A stretch of DNA of 64,000 bases from Terriglobales bacterium (lineage in GTDB: Bacteria; Acidobacteriota; Terriglobia; Terriglobales; Acidobacteriaceae). Location of the stretch: the NCBI GenBank assembly GCA_035487355.1, contig DATHMF010000105.1, positions 16,986 to 80,985 of the forward strand, read 5' to 3'. Position 1 is the stretch's first letter. Each line of letters opens with the position of its first letter. Shown piece after piece: positions 34,395 through 43,321 of the stretch. The position numbers were made by a program, and so were the translations under genes. The notes under the pieces are model-generated. The model was given only the letters and a program-made list of their open reading frames with translations. It searched no databases and was not told the origin of the DNA.

Positions 34395-35981
34395 ATGAAA
34401 ATTGTACTTGCTGAAAAGACTTCGTCTGCCGCGGTGACTCTGTTTAAAGAAGAGTCCGGGTGGACGGTGATTACTGCCGACCAGATCAACGGCGACCTGC
34501 CCAAGCAGATTTCCGATGCCGATGCTCTGCTGGTGCGCTCGGCGGTGGACGTGAATGCCGGGTTGCTGGAACACGCGCAAAAACTCAAAGTCATCGGCCG
34601 CGCCGGCGTAGGCGTGGACAACATTGACCTGGAAGCAGCCACGCGCCTGGGGATTGCAGTCATGAATACCCCCGGGGCAAATGCGGTAGCTGTGGCCGAG
34701 CATACTTTTGCCCTGATGCTGGCCCTGGCGCGGCATATTACGCGCGCCGACGTTACTACGCGCGCCGGCAAGTGGGAGAAGAAATCACTGCAAGGTAGCG
34801 AACTGCGCGGCAAGACGCTGGGCATTGTGGGACTGGGCCGCGTGGGTCTGGAAGTCGCAAAGCGGGCGCGCGCATTCAGTATGGAGATGATTGCGCATGA
34901 TCCGTTCGTCTCGGCGAGCGTTGCCCGCGAGCTCGGCATCCGACTGGCTTCGCTGGATGAAGTTTATGCCGCGGCCGACTACCTCTCTTTACACGTAGGT
35001 CTTACTCCGCAAACTAACGGCATGATCAACGCCGACTCGCTGAAGAAGATGAAGAAGGGTGTGCGGCTGGTGAACTGCGCCCGCGGTGAGCTGATTGATG
35101 ACGCAGCTCTGGCGGCAGCGCTGCAATCGGGACATGTGGCCGGGGCCGCGCTGGACGTGTTTACGGAAGAGCCGCCCAAGGGTTCGCCGCTGCTGGCGCT
35201 GGAGAACGTGGTGGCTACGCCCCACATTGCCGGTTCCACCGGCGAAGCGCAAGACGCCGTGGGCATGCAGATCGCCCGTCAGGTCAAAGATTACCTGAAA
35301 GACGGAGTCATCCAGAATGCCGTCAACGTGCCTTCGGTCTCGCACGATGAATATGTAGAGATGGAACCTTATATCCTTCTGGCCGAGCGGCTGGGCGCCT
35401 TCCTGGCGCAGGCGACTACAGGCAATCTGGAAGAGATCTCAATTCGTTACAGCGGGCGCATTGCTGAGTGGAAGACAGACCTGATCCGCAATGGAGCTAT
35501 TAAAGGCATCCTGAATCTGATGCTCTCGGAGCGCGCCAACCTGGTCAATGCAGCATCGCTCGCCCAGGAGCGCGGTCTGCAAGTGCATGAGACCAAGAAT
35601 ACCGAAACCCTCGGGGGATGGACCGGCAATGTGCTTTCGCTGCTGGTCAAGACCAATCAAAAAGAGATGCTGGTGAAGGGCGCGATCTTGCATGGAAGAT
35701 CTCCGCGCTTGCTGGCGGTGGATGACATTGACGTTGAGGCGCCGCTGGAGCACGATATCGTTTACCTGGAAAATCGCGACGTCCCCGGTGTGATCGGAAA
35801 AGTGGGAACCGTCTTAGGCAGCCATAAGGTCAACATCGCCAATTTTGCACTGGGACGCCGTGCCGGTGAAGGCAGCGATGCCATTGCCGTGGTGCAGGTA
35901 GACACCAAAGTTCCGGAAGCGGCCCTGGCGGAGCTGCGCAAGATTGATGCGGTGAAGCTGGCAAAGACGATGAGGTTTTAG
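34395..35981 (+). CDS. serA: D-3-phosphoglycerate dehydrogenase
   Basis: 528 aa, the long bacterial form. Substrate domain and Rossmann domain (GKTLGIVGLGRVGLEVAKRA) come first; the catalytic region has NCARGELIDDAAL and the catalytic His in VVATPHIAGSTGEAQ. A regulatory ASB domain (about 320-445) and a C-terminal ACT domain (from about 455, IVYLENRDVPGVIGKVGTVLG) follow, so serine feedback is likely. It oxidises 3-phosphoglycerate to 3-phosphohydroxypyruvate with NAD. TAAGGAA precedes the start. It follows the class V aminotransferase that may supply the next step. Confidence 0.95.
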   Translation: MKIVLAEKTSSAAVTLFKEESGWTVITADQINGDLPKQISDADALLVRSAVDVNAGLLEHAQKLKVIGRAGVGVDNIDLEAATRLGIAVMNTPGANAVAVAEHTFALMLALARHITRADVTTRAGKWEKKSLQGSELRGKTLGIVGLGRVGLEVAKRARAFSMEMIAHDPFVSASVARELGIRLASLDEVYAAADYLSLHVGLTPQTNGMINADSLKKMKKGVRLVNCARGELIDDAALAAALQSGHVAGAALDVFTEEPPKGSPLLALENVVATPHIAGSTGEAQDAVGMQIARQVKDYLKDGVIQNAVNVPSVSHDEYVEMEPYILLAERLGAFLAQATTGNLEEISIRYSGRIAEWKTDLIRNGAIKGILNLMLSERANLVNAASLAQERGLQVHETKNTETLGGWTGNVLSLLVKTNQKEMLVKGAILHGRSPRLLAVDDIDVEAPLEHDIVYLENRDVPGVIGKVGTVLGSHKVNIANFALGRRAGEGSDAIAVVQVDTKVPEAALAELRKIDAVKLAKTMRF

Positions 35982-36137
35982 AACTGCTTACCGCGGATTG
36001 CGCGGATTTTTTTAGAGTGCCTTTTCCTATTTCTGTGCCGCAGCACAAGACACAGCTAAAACACTCTCGAGTTCGGAGCCATCGTCGTGATTCCGGTCGT
36101 GATTCCGTCAGCGTGAGGGAAAAATCCAGGCGAAAAT

Positions 36138-36203
36138 CCGATTGAAGCCGTACATGGTTCCCATCGCCATCGGAGGTCCTTCGCCACGTGGCTCAGGATG
36201 ACA
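36138..36203. repeat. Stem-loop dispersed element, copy 3
   Basis: TCCGAT...ATCGGA arms, GGTCCTTCG, CTCAGGATGACA. It shares the GAAGCCG and GG-C-CCATC interior with copies 1 and 2. Confidence 0.7.
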
Positions 36204-36224
36204 GCTCACCAGCTTCTAAGTGGA

Positions 36225-37367
36225 TTACTCTTCTTCTTCCTGGCTGCGGCGGAGTTTCTTGCTTTCTGCCAGCACGCTCATGCTGTGCATCAGGTTTTGC
36301 AGGGTCACGATTCCTACCAGACGCTCCTGGTCCACGACTGGGATAATCGTCAAGCCGCGCGAGGTGATTTTGCGGAAGGCGCTGGCCAGGGTGTCATTCT
36401 TGCCGGCAATTTCGTAAGCGCGGTTCATGATGGATTGCACGTAGGCATTGCCTTCTTCTCGCAATGCCTGAAGAATTTTTTGCCGCGAAACAACCCCCAC
36501 CATATCGGTGCCGCGCACCACGGGAAAATCATCCTGCAGGGTGTGGACGGCCTTGCTGAGCGCGTCTTCGAGCGTATCGGCGGGTGAGAGAGTGGAAAAC
36601 TCCGTCAGCATGACTTCTTCCATGCGCACGTTCTCCAGCACGGATTGAAATAGAACGGTGCGCTCCTCAAGCTGTGCCCCTATAAAAAGAAAAAAGCCAG
36701 TCAGCATCAGCCAGGGATTCCATATCCCGGCAGACATGAGGAGAAGCACGAACACATTGCCCAGGTTCACCGCGCGGCGGGTAGCGAGCCCGAATTCCAT
36801 GTGGCGCGAGAGCAGGGCGCGGAAGACCCGGCCGCCATCCAGGGGAAAGGCCGGCAACAGGTTGAGCGCGGCGATCAGGAGGTTAATCCACACGGCTGAG
36901 CGCGGCAGATTGCTCAAAAGCAACAAAGGGGTTTGGCGCAGGGCCGACTGCGGTGAATATTCCAAAGTGACCGCCGTAAGCACACCGGCAAGGACAATAT
37001 TGACGATAGGGCCAGCCAGGGCAATGCGAATCTCACGCTGCGGGTCAATATGCTGGTGCGCGAGATGCGAAGTTTCTTCGCGGGCGCTCTCCATCAGCGA
37101 GAGGCCGCCGATAGGAAGCAGAATAATGGCGCGAGGCAGGGGGCCTCCGCGCAGGGCAACGGCGAGGTGTCCTAGCTCATGCGCCAGCACGGCGCCCATA
37201 ACAATTCCGGTGAATGCCAGACTGCGCAGGAAGGTGGAAGGGTCAACCGTCTTAGACTGAGACTGAGTGATCCAAACGAAAAGCAACAAAAAGAAAAATG
37301 TGAGGTGCACCCTCACATTAATGCCAAACCACTGACCCGCCGGAATCGACCAACTTCGCATACCCAT
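36225..37367 (-). CDS. Site-2 protease family metalloprotease with CBS pair
   Basis: 380 aa from ATG 37367; ATG 37361 or TTG 37373 are alternatives. The M50 catalytic site HELGH is in AHELGHLAVALRGG and the second metal ligand in LLPAFPLDGGRVFRALL. About six membrane segments span residues 20-245. Two CBS modules follow (TLEDALSKAVHTLQDDFPVV, TLASAFRKITSRGLTIIPVV), which usually bind adenine nucleotides and tune activity. Such proteins cleave membrane-embedded substrates such as anti-sigma factors or pro-sigma factors. The substrate is not indicated by neighbours. A Glu/Arg-rich tail ends the protein. Confidence 0.9.
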   Translation of the reverse strand: MGMRSWSIPAGQWFGINVRVHLTFFFLLLFVWITQSQSKTVDPSTFLRSLAFTGIVMGAVLAHELGHLAVALRGGPLPRAIILLPIGGLSLMESAREETSHLAHQHIDPQREIRIALAGPIVNIVLAGVLTAVTLEYSPQSALRQTPLLLLSNLPRSAVWINLLIAALNLLPAFPLDGGRVFRALLSRHMEFGLATRRAVNLGNVFVLLLMSAGIWNPWLMLTGFFLFIGAQLEERTVLFQSVLENVRMEEVMLTEFSTLSPADTLEDALSKAVHTLQDDFPVVRGTDMVGVVSRQKILQALREEGNAYVQSIMNRAYEIAGKNDTLASAFRKITSRGLTIIPVVDQERLVGIVTLQNLMHSMSVLAESKKLRRSQEEEE

Positions 37368-37472
37368 AATCAACGCCTACAGACCGCAAATGCGGCCTAT
37401 AGACATTGTACAGAGGATTAGACGCGAAATTGAGTGCGCAGGTTCCAGAGAAGCGGCTTTCAGCAACCAAGT

Positions 37473-38582
37473 CTATTTAAACAGTTCCTCGAAAAGGTTC
37501 TCATATTGCCGGGTGACTTCGCCCCAGCCGTAGCGTTCGCGGGCGCGTTGCGCGCCTTTGAGGGCGAGATCTGCGAGCAGTTTGGGATCATGAAACAGGT
37601 TCTGCAGCTTTGCGGCGAGATCATCTTCGCTGTGCTCGAAGACGACTCCGCAGTCGGCAGCGGTTTCGCGGTTGGATTCGATATTCAGGTAGAGCACAGG
37701 ATTGCCGGCAGACATGGCCTCCACCAGCGCGGGATGGATGCCGCCAACTTCGCAGGCAAAAACGAAACAGGCAGCGTTGAGCTGGAATTCCCAGTATCCG
37801 TTACCGTAGATTGAGCCGGTGAAGATCACGCGCTCGCTGGCCAACGAGCGCAGACGCTGCTCATAGGCTGGATCGTAAGCGTTGCTGCCCACCATCACCA
37901 GGGGCCACGGAATCTTGGTCTTCTCGTAAGCCCGAATCACCAGCTCGGGATTATTCTCGGGTTCAAGGCGGCTGACGTATAGAACATATTTCTTTGGCTC
38001 CAGACCAAAACGCTTTAAAACAGAGTTTTCGGGGCTGGTTTGCAGGCGCTCTGGCGGCTCGGCGCCGTATCCGATCATGACGGAAGATTTGCGGTAGCGG
38101 CTGCGATAGTAGCCTTGCATGGTCAGCGAGTCGGTCACCACTTTGCTGGGTGTAAAGACAGAAAAAAACTCACAGATTGAGAGAACAATCCGCGCCAGCG
38201 GGCCCCACTTTTTTCGCTGGCGGTCGAGGCCGTCAACGTTCAAAACCACGGGCTTGCCAAACAGGCGGGGAATCCAGGCGACGGGGCTGTTGGCCACGTT
38301 GCACATGAGCACGATATCAGCGCGGGTAAAAATAACGTGTAGGACCGAGAGAAAAGTGTGCACGGGCGTGTCTAAATGCTTAGCCGAGATGCTGGGCAGG
38401 ATGACGCGGCGAATCCGGGAATCAACGAGGGTGTCATCCTCGGGACGAGTAAAGGCGTGGCGGCAATACACGGTGACTTCATGACCATCGTTCACCAGAT
38501 ACTGAGAGAGCTTTTCGTAAAAGGCCTCAAAGCCGCCATAGCGGTTAGGGATGCCGCGAGTGCCTAAAAGAGCAATCTTCAT
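37473..38582 (-). CDS. Glycosyltransferase of the GT4/DUF1972 type (rhamnosyltransferase-like)
   Basis: 369 aa starting MKIALLGTRGIPNRYGGFEAFYEKL, the classic N-terminus of this family; longer in-frame starts to 38816 would overlap the divergent gene and are unlikely. The GT-B fold is complete: KPVVLNVDGLDRQRKKWG in the N-domain, YVLYVSRLEPENNPELVIRAY, and the donor-binding region (VGGIHPALVEAMSAGNPVLY). It should transfer a hexose or rhamnose in exopolysaccharide or lipopolysaccharide synthesis. It is divergent from another GT4 gene, 57 bases away, with which it could share regulation. Confidence 0.87.
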   Translation of the reverse strand: MKIALLGTRGIPNRYGGFEAFYEKLSQYLVNDGHEVTVYCRHAFTRPEDDTLVDSRIRRVILPSISAKHLDTPVHTFLSVLHVIFTRADIVLMCNVANSPVAWIPRLFGKPVVLNVDGLDRQRKKWGPLARIVLSICEFFSVFTPSKVVTDSLTMQGYYRSRYRKSSVMIGYGAEPPERLQTSPENSVLKRFGLEPKKYVLYVSRLEPENNPELVIRAYEKTKIPWPLVMVGSNAYDPAYEQRLRSLASERVIFTGSIYGNGYWEFQLNAACFVFACEVGGIHPALVEAMSAGNPVLYLNIESNRETAADCGVVFEHSEDDLAAKLQNLFHDPKLLADLALKGAQRARERYGWGEVTRQYENLFEELFK

Positions 38583-38639
38583 GAAAAATGCTTTTCCGGT
38601 AAGACTCATCAACATATAACATTTGCAAAGAGAACGCTC

Positions 38640-39908
38640 ATGAAGGTGCTGTTTGTCACAAACGATGCTTTGGCGGCCCAAATGGCGGGTCCGGCGGTGC
38701 GCTGCCTGGAGCTGGCCAAGGTGCTCAGCAAGCACCACGAGGTGACCATTGCCACCGGGCTGCCCAGCAAGCTGGCGCCTGAAGGGATACGCATCCTGGA
38801 GGATGCTGCCCATCAAACCGGCGAATTAAAGGCCGCGGCCAAGGCGAGCGACATCGTAATTTCCCAGGGCCTGGTGCTGGCCCGCTTCCCCTTCCTGAGC
38901 AAATTGGCCAAGCACCTGGTGATTGATCTTTATGATGCCTATCTTCTGGAATATCTGGCGCATACGCACCCGGAGCATCCGCAGTGGGGATATCTGCGGC
39001 AGTGGTATCGCCTGAACGAACAGATGCTGGAGGGAGACTATTTCCTTTGCTCGAGCGAGCAACAGTGGGACTACTGGCTGGGGCGCTTGTGCGCCCTGGG
39101 GCGGCTCAATCCAGAGGAGCATAAGCGCGATGCCAGCTTCCGCAGCCTGCTGGGGATCGTTCCCTTTGGGCTGCCGGCCCAGCCGCCGGTACGCACGGAA
39201 AACGTTCTGCGCGGGATTGTGCCCGGTGTGGGTTCAAAAGACTTTCTGCTTCTGTGGGCGGGGGGGCTGTGGCAGTGGCTCGATCCTCTCACGGTGATTC
39301 GCGCGGTCTATGAAGTTGCCAAACAGCGGCCCAACGTCAGGCTTGTGTTCCTGGGCGCGCATGATCCCAACCCGAACAACCGGCCCATGTCGAAGGCGGA
39401 TGAGAGTCTCTCATTGGCGCGAGAGCTGCATTTGCTCGACAAATACGTGTTTTTTTATCCGGTCTGGGCGCCCTATGAACAGCGTCATAATTTTTTGCTG
39501 GAGGCGGATATTGGCATCTCGGCGCATCCCGCGTCAGTGGAAAGCCGTTTTGCCTTCCGCACCCGCGTGCTGGATTACATTTGGGCAGGACTGCCGATGA
39601 TCCTCTCGCAAGGAGATTACTTCGGTGATTTCGTTGTGCGCGAGCGCGTGGGCCCGGCGCTGCCGCCGGGAGATGTCATGGCGTGGAAAGACGCCATCCT
39701 GGCCCTGGTGGAAAATCCTGATTTGCGGCAGGAGATGCACACCCGCCTGCAAGCGCTGGCTCCGCGTTTTCAGTGGGAGAAAGTTGCGGCCCCGCTGCTC
39801 GAATATTGCAACCAACCCTACAACACGCAACGCGCGTCGAAGCTCCGGCACAAAATTGTGCCGTTTCTCAGTTCGGGGTATGACATTACGAAGAGATTCA
39901 GGAAGTAA
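38640..39908 (+). CDS. Glycosyltransferase family 4 protein
   Basis: 422 aa, start MKVLFVTNDALAAQMAGPAVRCLELAKVL with AGAG-type weak ribosome site. N-domain: SKHHEVTIATG, DIVISQGLVLARFPFLSKL, VIDLYDAYLLEYLA. C-domain: LLLWAGGLWQWLDPLTVIRAV, VFFYPVWAPYEQRHNFLLEADIG, then DYIWAGLPMILSQGDYFGDFV. It lacks a typical EAMxCG, but the acidic donor site is replaced as in several GT4 subgroups. Acts at the cytoplasmic membrane face in cell-surface glycan synthesis; glycan unknown. Confidence 0.85.
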   Translation: MKVLFVTNDALAAQMAGPAVRCLELAKVLSKHHEVTIATGLPSKLAPEGIRILEDAAHQTGELKAAAKASDIVISQGLVLARFPFLSKLAKHLVIDLYDAYLLEYLAHTHPEHPQWGYLRQWYRLNEQMLEGDYFLCSSEQQWDYWLGRLCALGRLNPEEHKRDASFRSLLGIVPFGLPAQPPVRTENVLRGIVPGVGSKDFLLLWAGGLWQWLDPLTVIRAVYEVAKQRPNVRLVFLGAHDPNPNNRPMSKADESLSLARELHLLDKYVFFYPVWAPYEQRHNFLLEADIGISAHPASVESRFAFRTRVLDYIWAGLPMILSQGDYFGDFVVRERVGPALPPGDVMAWKDAILALVENPDLRQEMHTRLQALAPRFQWEKVAAPLLEYCNQPYNTQRASKLRHKIVPFLSSGYDITKRFRK

Positions 39909-39933
39909 ATACCAATCCCATTGTGGGAAACAG

Positions 39934-39955
39934 GAGACGTAGCAAGCTACGTCTC
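39934..39955. terminator. Perfect hairpin after the GT4 gene
   Basis: GAGACGTAGC and GCTACGTCTC form a perfect 10-base stem around AA, 26 bases after the gene stop. A U-run is missing, so it may be a repeat rather than a rho-independent terminator. Confidence 0.4.
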
Positions 39956-40102
39956 TACCCATCTTTATCTACTCATCCACAACACCAGACGCAGCAATGG
40001 CCATAGCCATTGTTGCGCCAAGTGTAGTGGGATTCTGGGAGTTTTGGTTGCTCTTAGTCTTTATGTTTACTCGTTAATTGCTTCTTAACGTTAATCCTTT
40101 AA

Positions 40103-40504
40103 TTAATTGCTGGACGTGTTCGACTTACCGTCTTTCTGCGCACTAGCCGCCTCATCGCCGAAAGCCAGCGAGTACTTCTTGCCGGCGAAATGAATTTCGG
40201 TCAAAGACAGGCCGCCATCGCTGCTCTTGCTCGTCCGGTAGGTGTCGTTAGCACCAGCGCGATCCTGCTGGACCACGCGGGCCGGCACAGTGGCCACTAC
40301 CTTACCCTTCGACAGGATGTTGAGGTCAATGTTAGGACCCGCGCCCTCCCACTTAATCTGGTATTGCCCGGGGGCCAGTTGATGTCCGCTCACGGTCACC
40401 GGATCACTGAGCTCCAACGAACTTTTGGTTGCAGCAAATGCGGCCGTCGCCAGCAACAGGGCCAGCGCAGGAAGTAGCTTCTTTGAAATCAGGGACAGCT
40501 TCAT
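40103..40504 (-). CDS. Small secreted protein of unknown function
   Basis: 133 aa with AAGGAG six to seven bases upstream. A signal peptide of about 24 residues ends ATAAFA. The mature part is a compact beta protein: SLELSDPVTVSGHQLAPGQY, IKWEGAGPN, LNILSKGKVVATVPARVV, TYRTSKSSDGGLSLTEIHFAGKKYSL. Gly-Gln-Tyr preceded by LAPG is common in small acidobacterial exported proteins of this kind. No domain name applies. It ends with a Ser/Asn/Lys-rich tail. Confidence 0.7.
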   Translation of the reverse strand: MKLSLISKKLLPALALLLATAAFAATKSSLELSDPVTVSGHQLAPGQYQIKWEGAGPNIDLNILSKGKVVATVPARVVQQDRAGANDTYRTSKSSDGGLSLTEIHFAGKKYSLAFGDEAASAQKDGKSNTSSN

Positions 40505-41072
40505 ATCACTCCTTTTTCTTCTTTCCCGAACGCCGGGATGCGGTTTTGAACGACTTAAATTTGCCTTGCAGACACACTTGCGTTGTCACGCCAGGATGCC
40601 CTTGCGACGTCAGCTTCGACATCTTCACGCCTGTCGGCTAGTAGCCATGCGAACAGTGGACGCAACTAACTTCGTCTCTATTCTCGTGACTGATTAGACG
40701 CGTCAGATCAAGATACGTAACTTGTGAATGCTTAGTTCCGACAACTTGATAGAGAGTTGTAAAAAAAAATTAGGTGAAACCTTTTGCGGGGGTACGAGTC
40801 GAGAAACTACAAATCATGGAAGATGCAAAATCCCATTTTTGGAATTCAGGATTAAATCGGATTGGCAACGCTATGAACATAATGGGTATATAAGGGGGGT
40901 GAGCTTTCCGAATCCATGAGTCACATTGTGCTCATTGTGACAAGCACAACAATATAAACAACGCGATAAATTCCTGAAGTAGGAATTTATCTAACGCGTA
41001 TAGATGCAGAGCAGAACAGCCCGATTCATTTTTTGAATAAATTCACGGTTCAGAGGTATACAAGCTGAATGT
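40505..41072. other. 568-base intergenic region
   Basis: No credible gene; a 63-codon frame at 40728-40919 lacks a ribosome site and homology-like features. It contains a possible plus-strand promoter-like TTGGCA...TATATA around 40862-40895, TCACATTGTGctCATTGTGA near 40920 (imperfect repeat), and the 11-base hairpin at 40965-40991. Confidence 0.5.
40965..40991. terminator. Perfect 11-base hairpin
   Basis: GATAAATTCCT (40965-40975) and AGGAATTTATC (40981-40991) form a perfect stem around GAAGT. It lies about 80 bases past the stop of the minus-strand PAS-GGDEF gene and could end that transcript, though AT-rich and without a T-run. Confidence 0.4.
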
Positions 41073-41969
41073 TCATTCAGTGGAGGAGCGCTTTTTGCGG
41101 CGTTCACGGGCAGGAGTGCGCTGGCCTGCGCGTACGGAGTAGAGATTTTCATCAGCGCGGCCCATAGTCTTTTCCAATTTTTCATTCTTCCGGCGCGCGG
41201 CCCAGCCCATGGAAAAAGCGGGTTGCCCTTCTTCGTGAGCAGCAGCTTCAATGCGCCGGGCGGCGGCTTGCGTGTGCTGCTCGTCAGCGTGGCCCAGCAA
41301 GACAAGGAATTCGTCCCCTCCGAGGCGAATCACGGCTTCTTCAGCCCGCACCTGGCGCATGAGAAAACGCGCAAGCTTGACCAGCACTTCATCGCCGGCC
41401 TGATGGCCGTAGCGGTCGTTGTATTGCTTGAAATGGTCCATATCCAGGAGAATGCAACCCCATGAGCCCGGCAGACTCTCGCTGGCAACTTCAAACATGG
41501 AAAGATAGCGGCGATTGAAAGACCCAGTCAGGGGATCGCGAATGCTTTGCTCACGAAGTTTATTTTCCAGCTCCTTGTGAACGGTGATATCCACCAGAAT
41601 GCCGTAGTAGAGGGTTTCGCCGGTTTCCGGGTCTTTGCGGGAATAGGCGGTATCCAGGGCCGTACGCATGCTGCCATCCGCTCGCTTAATTTTCAGCTCA
41701 AATTCGCGGATGTAACCGTCGCGCTCAAAGATCCTCGTCTGCCACGCGCGGATTTCTGCTTCCACAAAATCGGTGACGCGATGCTTACGTAATTTCTCCA
41801 CGGATGAAACCCCGAGGATATCGAGCAACGCCTGATTGCCGTCCACAAAACCGCCGTGCGCATTGGTGATGTAGATCCCCTCCTTGAGGTTCTTGACCAA
41901 TTCGCGCAGGATCTCAGGGTCGCTTAGGCTTCGCATAGGAGTTCTTACGAATTCTCGTACTGCCGGCAT
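41073..41969 (-). CDS. PAS-GGDEF diguanylate cyclase
   Basis: 298 aa. A PAS domain covers about residues 20-140 (ELVKNLKEGIYITNAHGGFVDGNQALLDILGVSS; the PAC tail ends YYGILVDITVHKELE). The GGDEF domain from about 148 starts DPLTGSFNRRYL, has CILLDMDHFKQYNDRYGHQAGDEVL and an intact RLGGDEFLVLL active site, so c-di-GMP synthesis is expected. The I-site position five residues before GGDEF reads RAEE instead of RxxD, suggesting weak or no product inhibition. No signal peptide or membrane segment is seen; the cue is sensed in the cytoplasm. The start is uncertain by 11 residues. Confidence 0.9.
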   Translation of the reverse strand: MPAVREFVRTPMRSLSDPEILRELVKNLKEGIYITNAHGGFVDGNQALLDILGVSSVEKLRKHRVTDFVEAEIRAWQTRIFERDGYIREFELKIKRADGSMRTALDTAYSRKDPETGETLYYGILVDITVHKELENKLREQSIRDPLTGSFNRRYLSMFEVASESLPGSWGCILLDMDHFKQYNDRYGHQAGDEVLVKLARFLMRQVRAEEAVIRLGGDEFLVLLGHADEQHTQAAARRIEAAAHEEGQPAFSMGWAARRKNEKLEKTMGRADENLYSVRAGQRTPARERRKKRSSTE

Positions 41970-42321
41970 AGATCACTCAAGGTAATGAAATGGCTCTCGG
42001 TTACTAAAGCTGTTTCTTCTCCTTAACCATTGTGACACCGTGAGCGGGTTTTGCAGCCTGCCAAAGCAGGCATTTTTTATAGCAGGCAGGTGAACAAATT
42101 TACCCGCTTTGCTCATGAGCTTAGAACGTAAATGCGAGTGCTTCTTGCAAGTCTGTGAAACTAAACCTCTTATACCTTGCCTGTTTCCTGGGAAGTTTGG
42201 CCCTAAAGTTGTACTAAGTAGCTGTGAGAGCTGTTGTGCGCTCCCCTTCGCAAGTCACGGGATCAAGCAGCTCCCGGTAACTCCCAGTTAAGCTGAGACC
42301 CACGTAGTTTGGAGGATTTTC
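41970..42321. other. 352-base region between divergent genes, upstream leader of the OmpA-like gene
   Basis: Holds a terminator-like hairpin on the plus strand at 42056-42078 and a second GCAGGCAGG segment just after it that could compete for CCTGCC. The region could be a leader with attenuation, but no known riboswitch consensus is recognised. Confidence 0.45.
42056..42078 (+). terminator. Terminator-like hairpin in the leader
   Basis: GCCTGC-CAAA-GCAGGC followed by ATTTTTT, 244 bases before the OmpA-like gene. No plus-strand gene lies before it, so it may act as an attenuator or be a stray hairpin. Confidence 0.5.
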
Positions 42322-43281
42322 ATGAATCATCGTATCTTGATGGCGTTAGCACTGGCAGGAGTATTGACTCTTCCCGCTATGGCGCAGAGTAGCTCTTCGC
42401 AGCCGCAATCTACCACCCCGGCCGCAACTGACCAGCAAAACAGTTCTTCGCAGCCCCAGGCCGCTCCCGCAGACCAGCAGTCGTCTAAAGACAATCCTGA
42501 GAGCGCGACCCAGAAACAGCCTCTGACGTATGAGCGCCATGAGGGCTTCTGGGGGCATTTGATGCCCTTTGCCCGGAAGAAATATGTCCAGCGGCAAGTA
42601 CAGCCGGTGCGTGACCGGGTCAACGAACTGGATGAGCTCACGGCTGCCAACAGCCGCGCGATCAAAGACGTGGATAAGCGCGCAAGCGAAGGTATCCGGC
42701 TGGCATCGCTCAAGGCCAATGAAGCCGATCAGCACGCCGTTGATGCCGGTAACCGCGCACGGCTTGCGCAAGATACCGCAACCCAGGCGAGCACGCATCT
42801 GCAGAGCGTAGAAAAAGTGGTGGGAAATATTGACCAATTCCAACCGGTTTCCCAGACCGAAATTCTCTTCCGTCCCGGACAGAAGGCTTTAAACAAGAAA
42901 GCCAAGGACGCGCTCGATGACATGGCCACGCCGCTGAAAGACCAGAAGGGCTACATCATTGAGGTCCAGGCCTTCAGCTCAGGACACGGCCAGACAGCTC
43001 TGGTTAACTCCCAAGCTATGGCACAGAGTGTGGCGCGCTACCTGGTTATAAACCACGAGATCCCGGTGTACCGCATTTATACCGTCGGCATGGGAAATGC
43101 CCCGGTACCAGATGAGACCGCTGCCGATGGCAGCAAGCCGCGTCACGTTAGCGGCGGACGGGTCGAGATCAGCTTACTGAAGAACGGCATCGGTGACTTG
43201 AGCGCTGAGCCGGCTTCAGCCCCAACTGCAACAAATCAACAACCCGATCAACAACCCCAAGAAAGCAGTACTCCACGATAA
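42322..43281 (+). CDS. OmpA-family outer-membrane/periplasmic protein
   Basis: 319 aa with GGAGG eight to nine bases before ATG 42322. A signal peptide ends near residue 21 (LPAMAQ). Gln/Ser/Pro-rich disordered region to about 65; then a helical, coiled-coil-like part (RDRVNELDELTAANSRAIKDVD, HAVDAGNRARLAQDTATQAS) and an OmpA C-like domain from about 170 (EILFRPGQKALNKKAKDALDDMA, IIEVQAFSSGHGQTALVNSQAMAQSVARYL, GGRVEISLL). It should bind peptidoglycan. The sequence has NPxxR-type Asp/Arg binding residues partly changed, as in several acidobacterial paralogues. A strong terminator follows. Confidence 0.83.
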   Translation: MNHRILMALALAGVLTLPAMAQSSSSQPQSTTPAATDQQNSSSQPQAAPADQQSSKDNPESATQKQPLTYERHEGFWGHLMPFARKKYVQRQVQPVRDRVNELDELTAANSRAIKDVDKRASEGIRLASLKANEADQHAVDAGNRARLAQDTATQASTHLQSVEKVVGNIDQFQPVSQTEILFRPGQKALNKKAKDALDDMATPLKDQKGYIIEVQAFSSGHGQTALVNSQAMAQSVARYLVINHEIPVYRIYTVGMGNAPVPDETAADGSKPRHVSGGRVEISLLKNGIGDLSAEPASAPTATNQQPDQQPQESSTPR

Positions 43282-43321
43282 CTCCCCCAAAGAGGTGTAA
43301 CGGACACACCTCAGTTTTTTG

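Noticed and set aside
23041..36203. CRISPR array suggested by repeated blocks
   Set aside because: Copies are many kilobases apart, lie between unrelated genes and have no regular spacers or cas genes.
40728..40919. 63-codon frame between the secreted protein and the GGDEF gene
   Set aside because: No ribosome site and composition unlike the neighbours.
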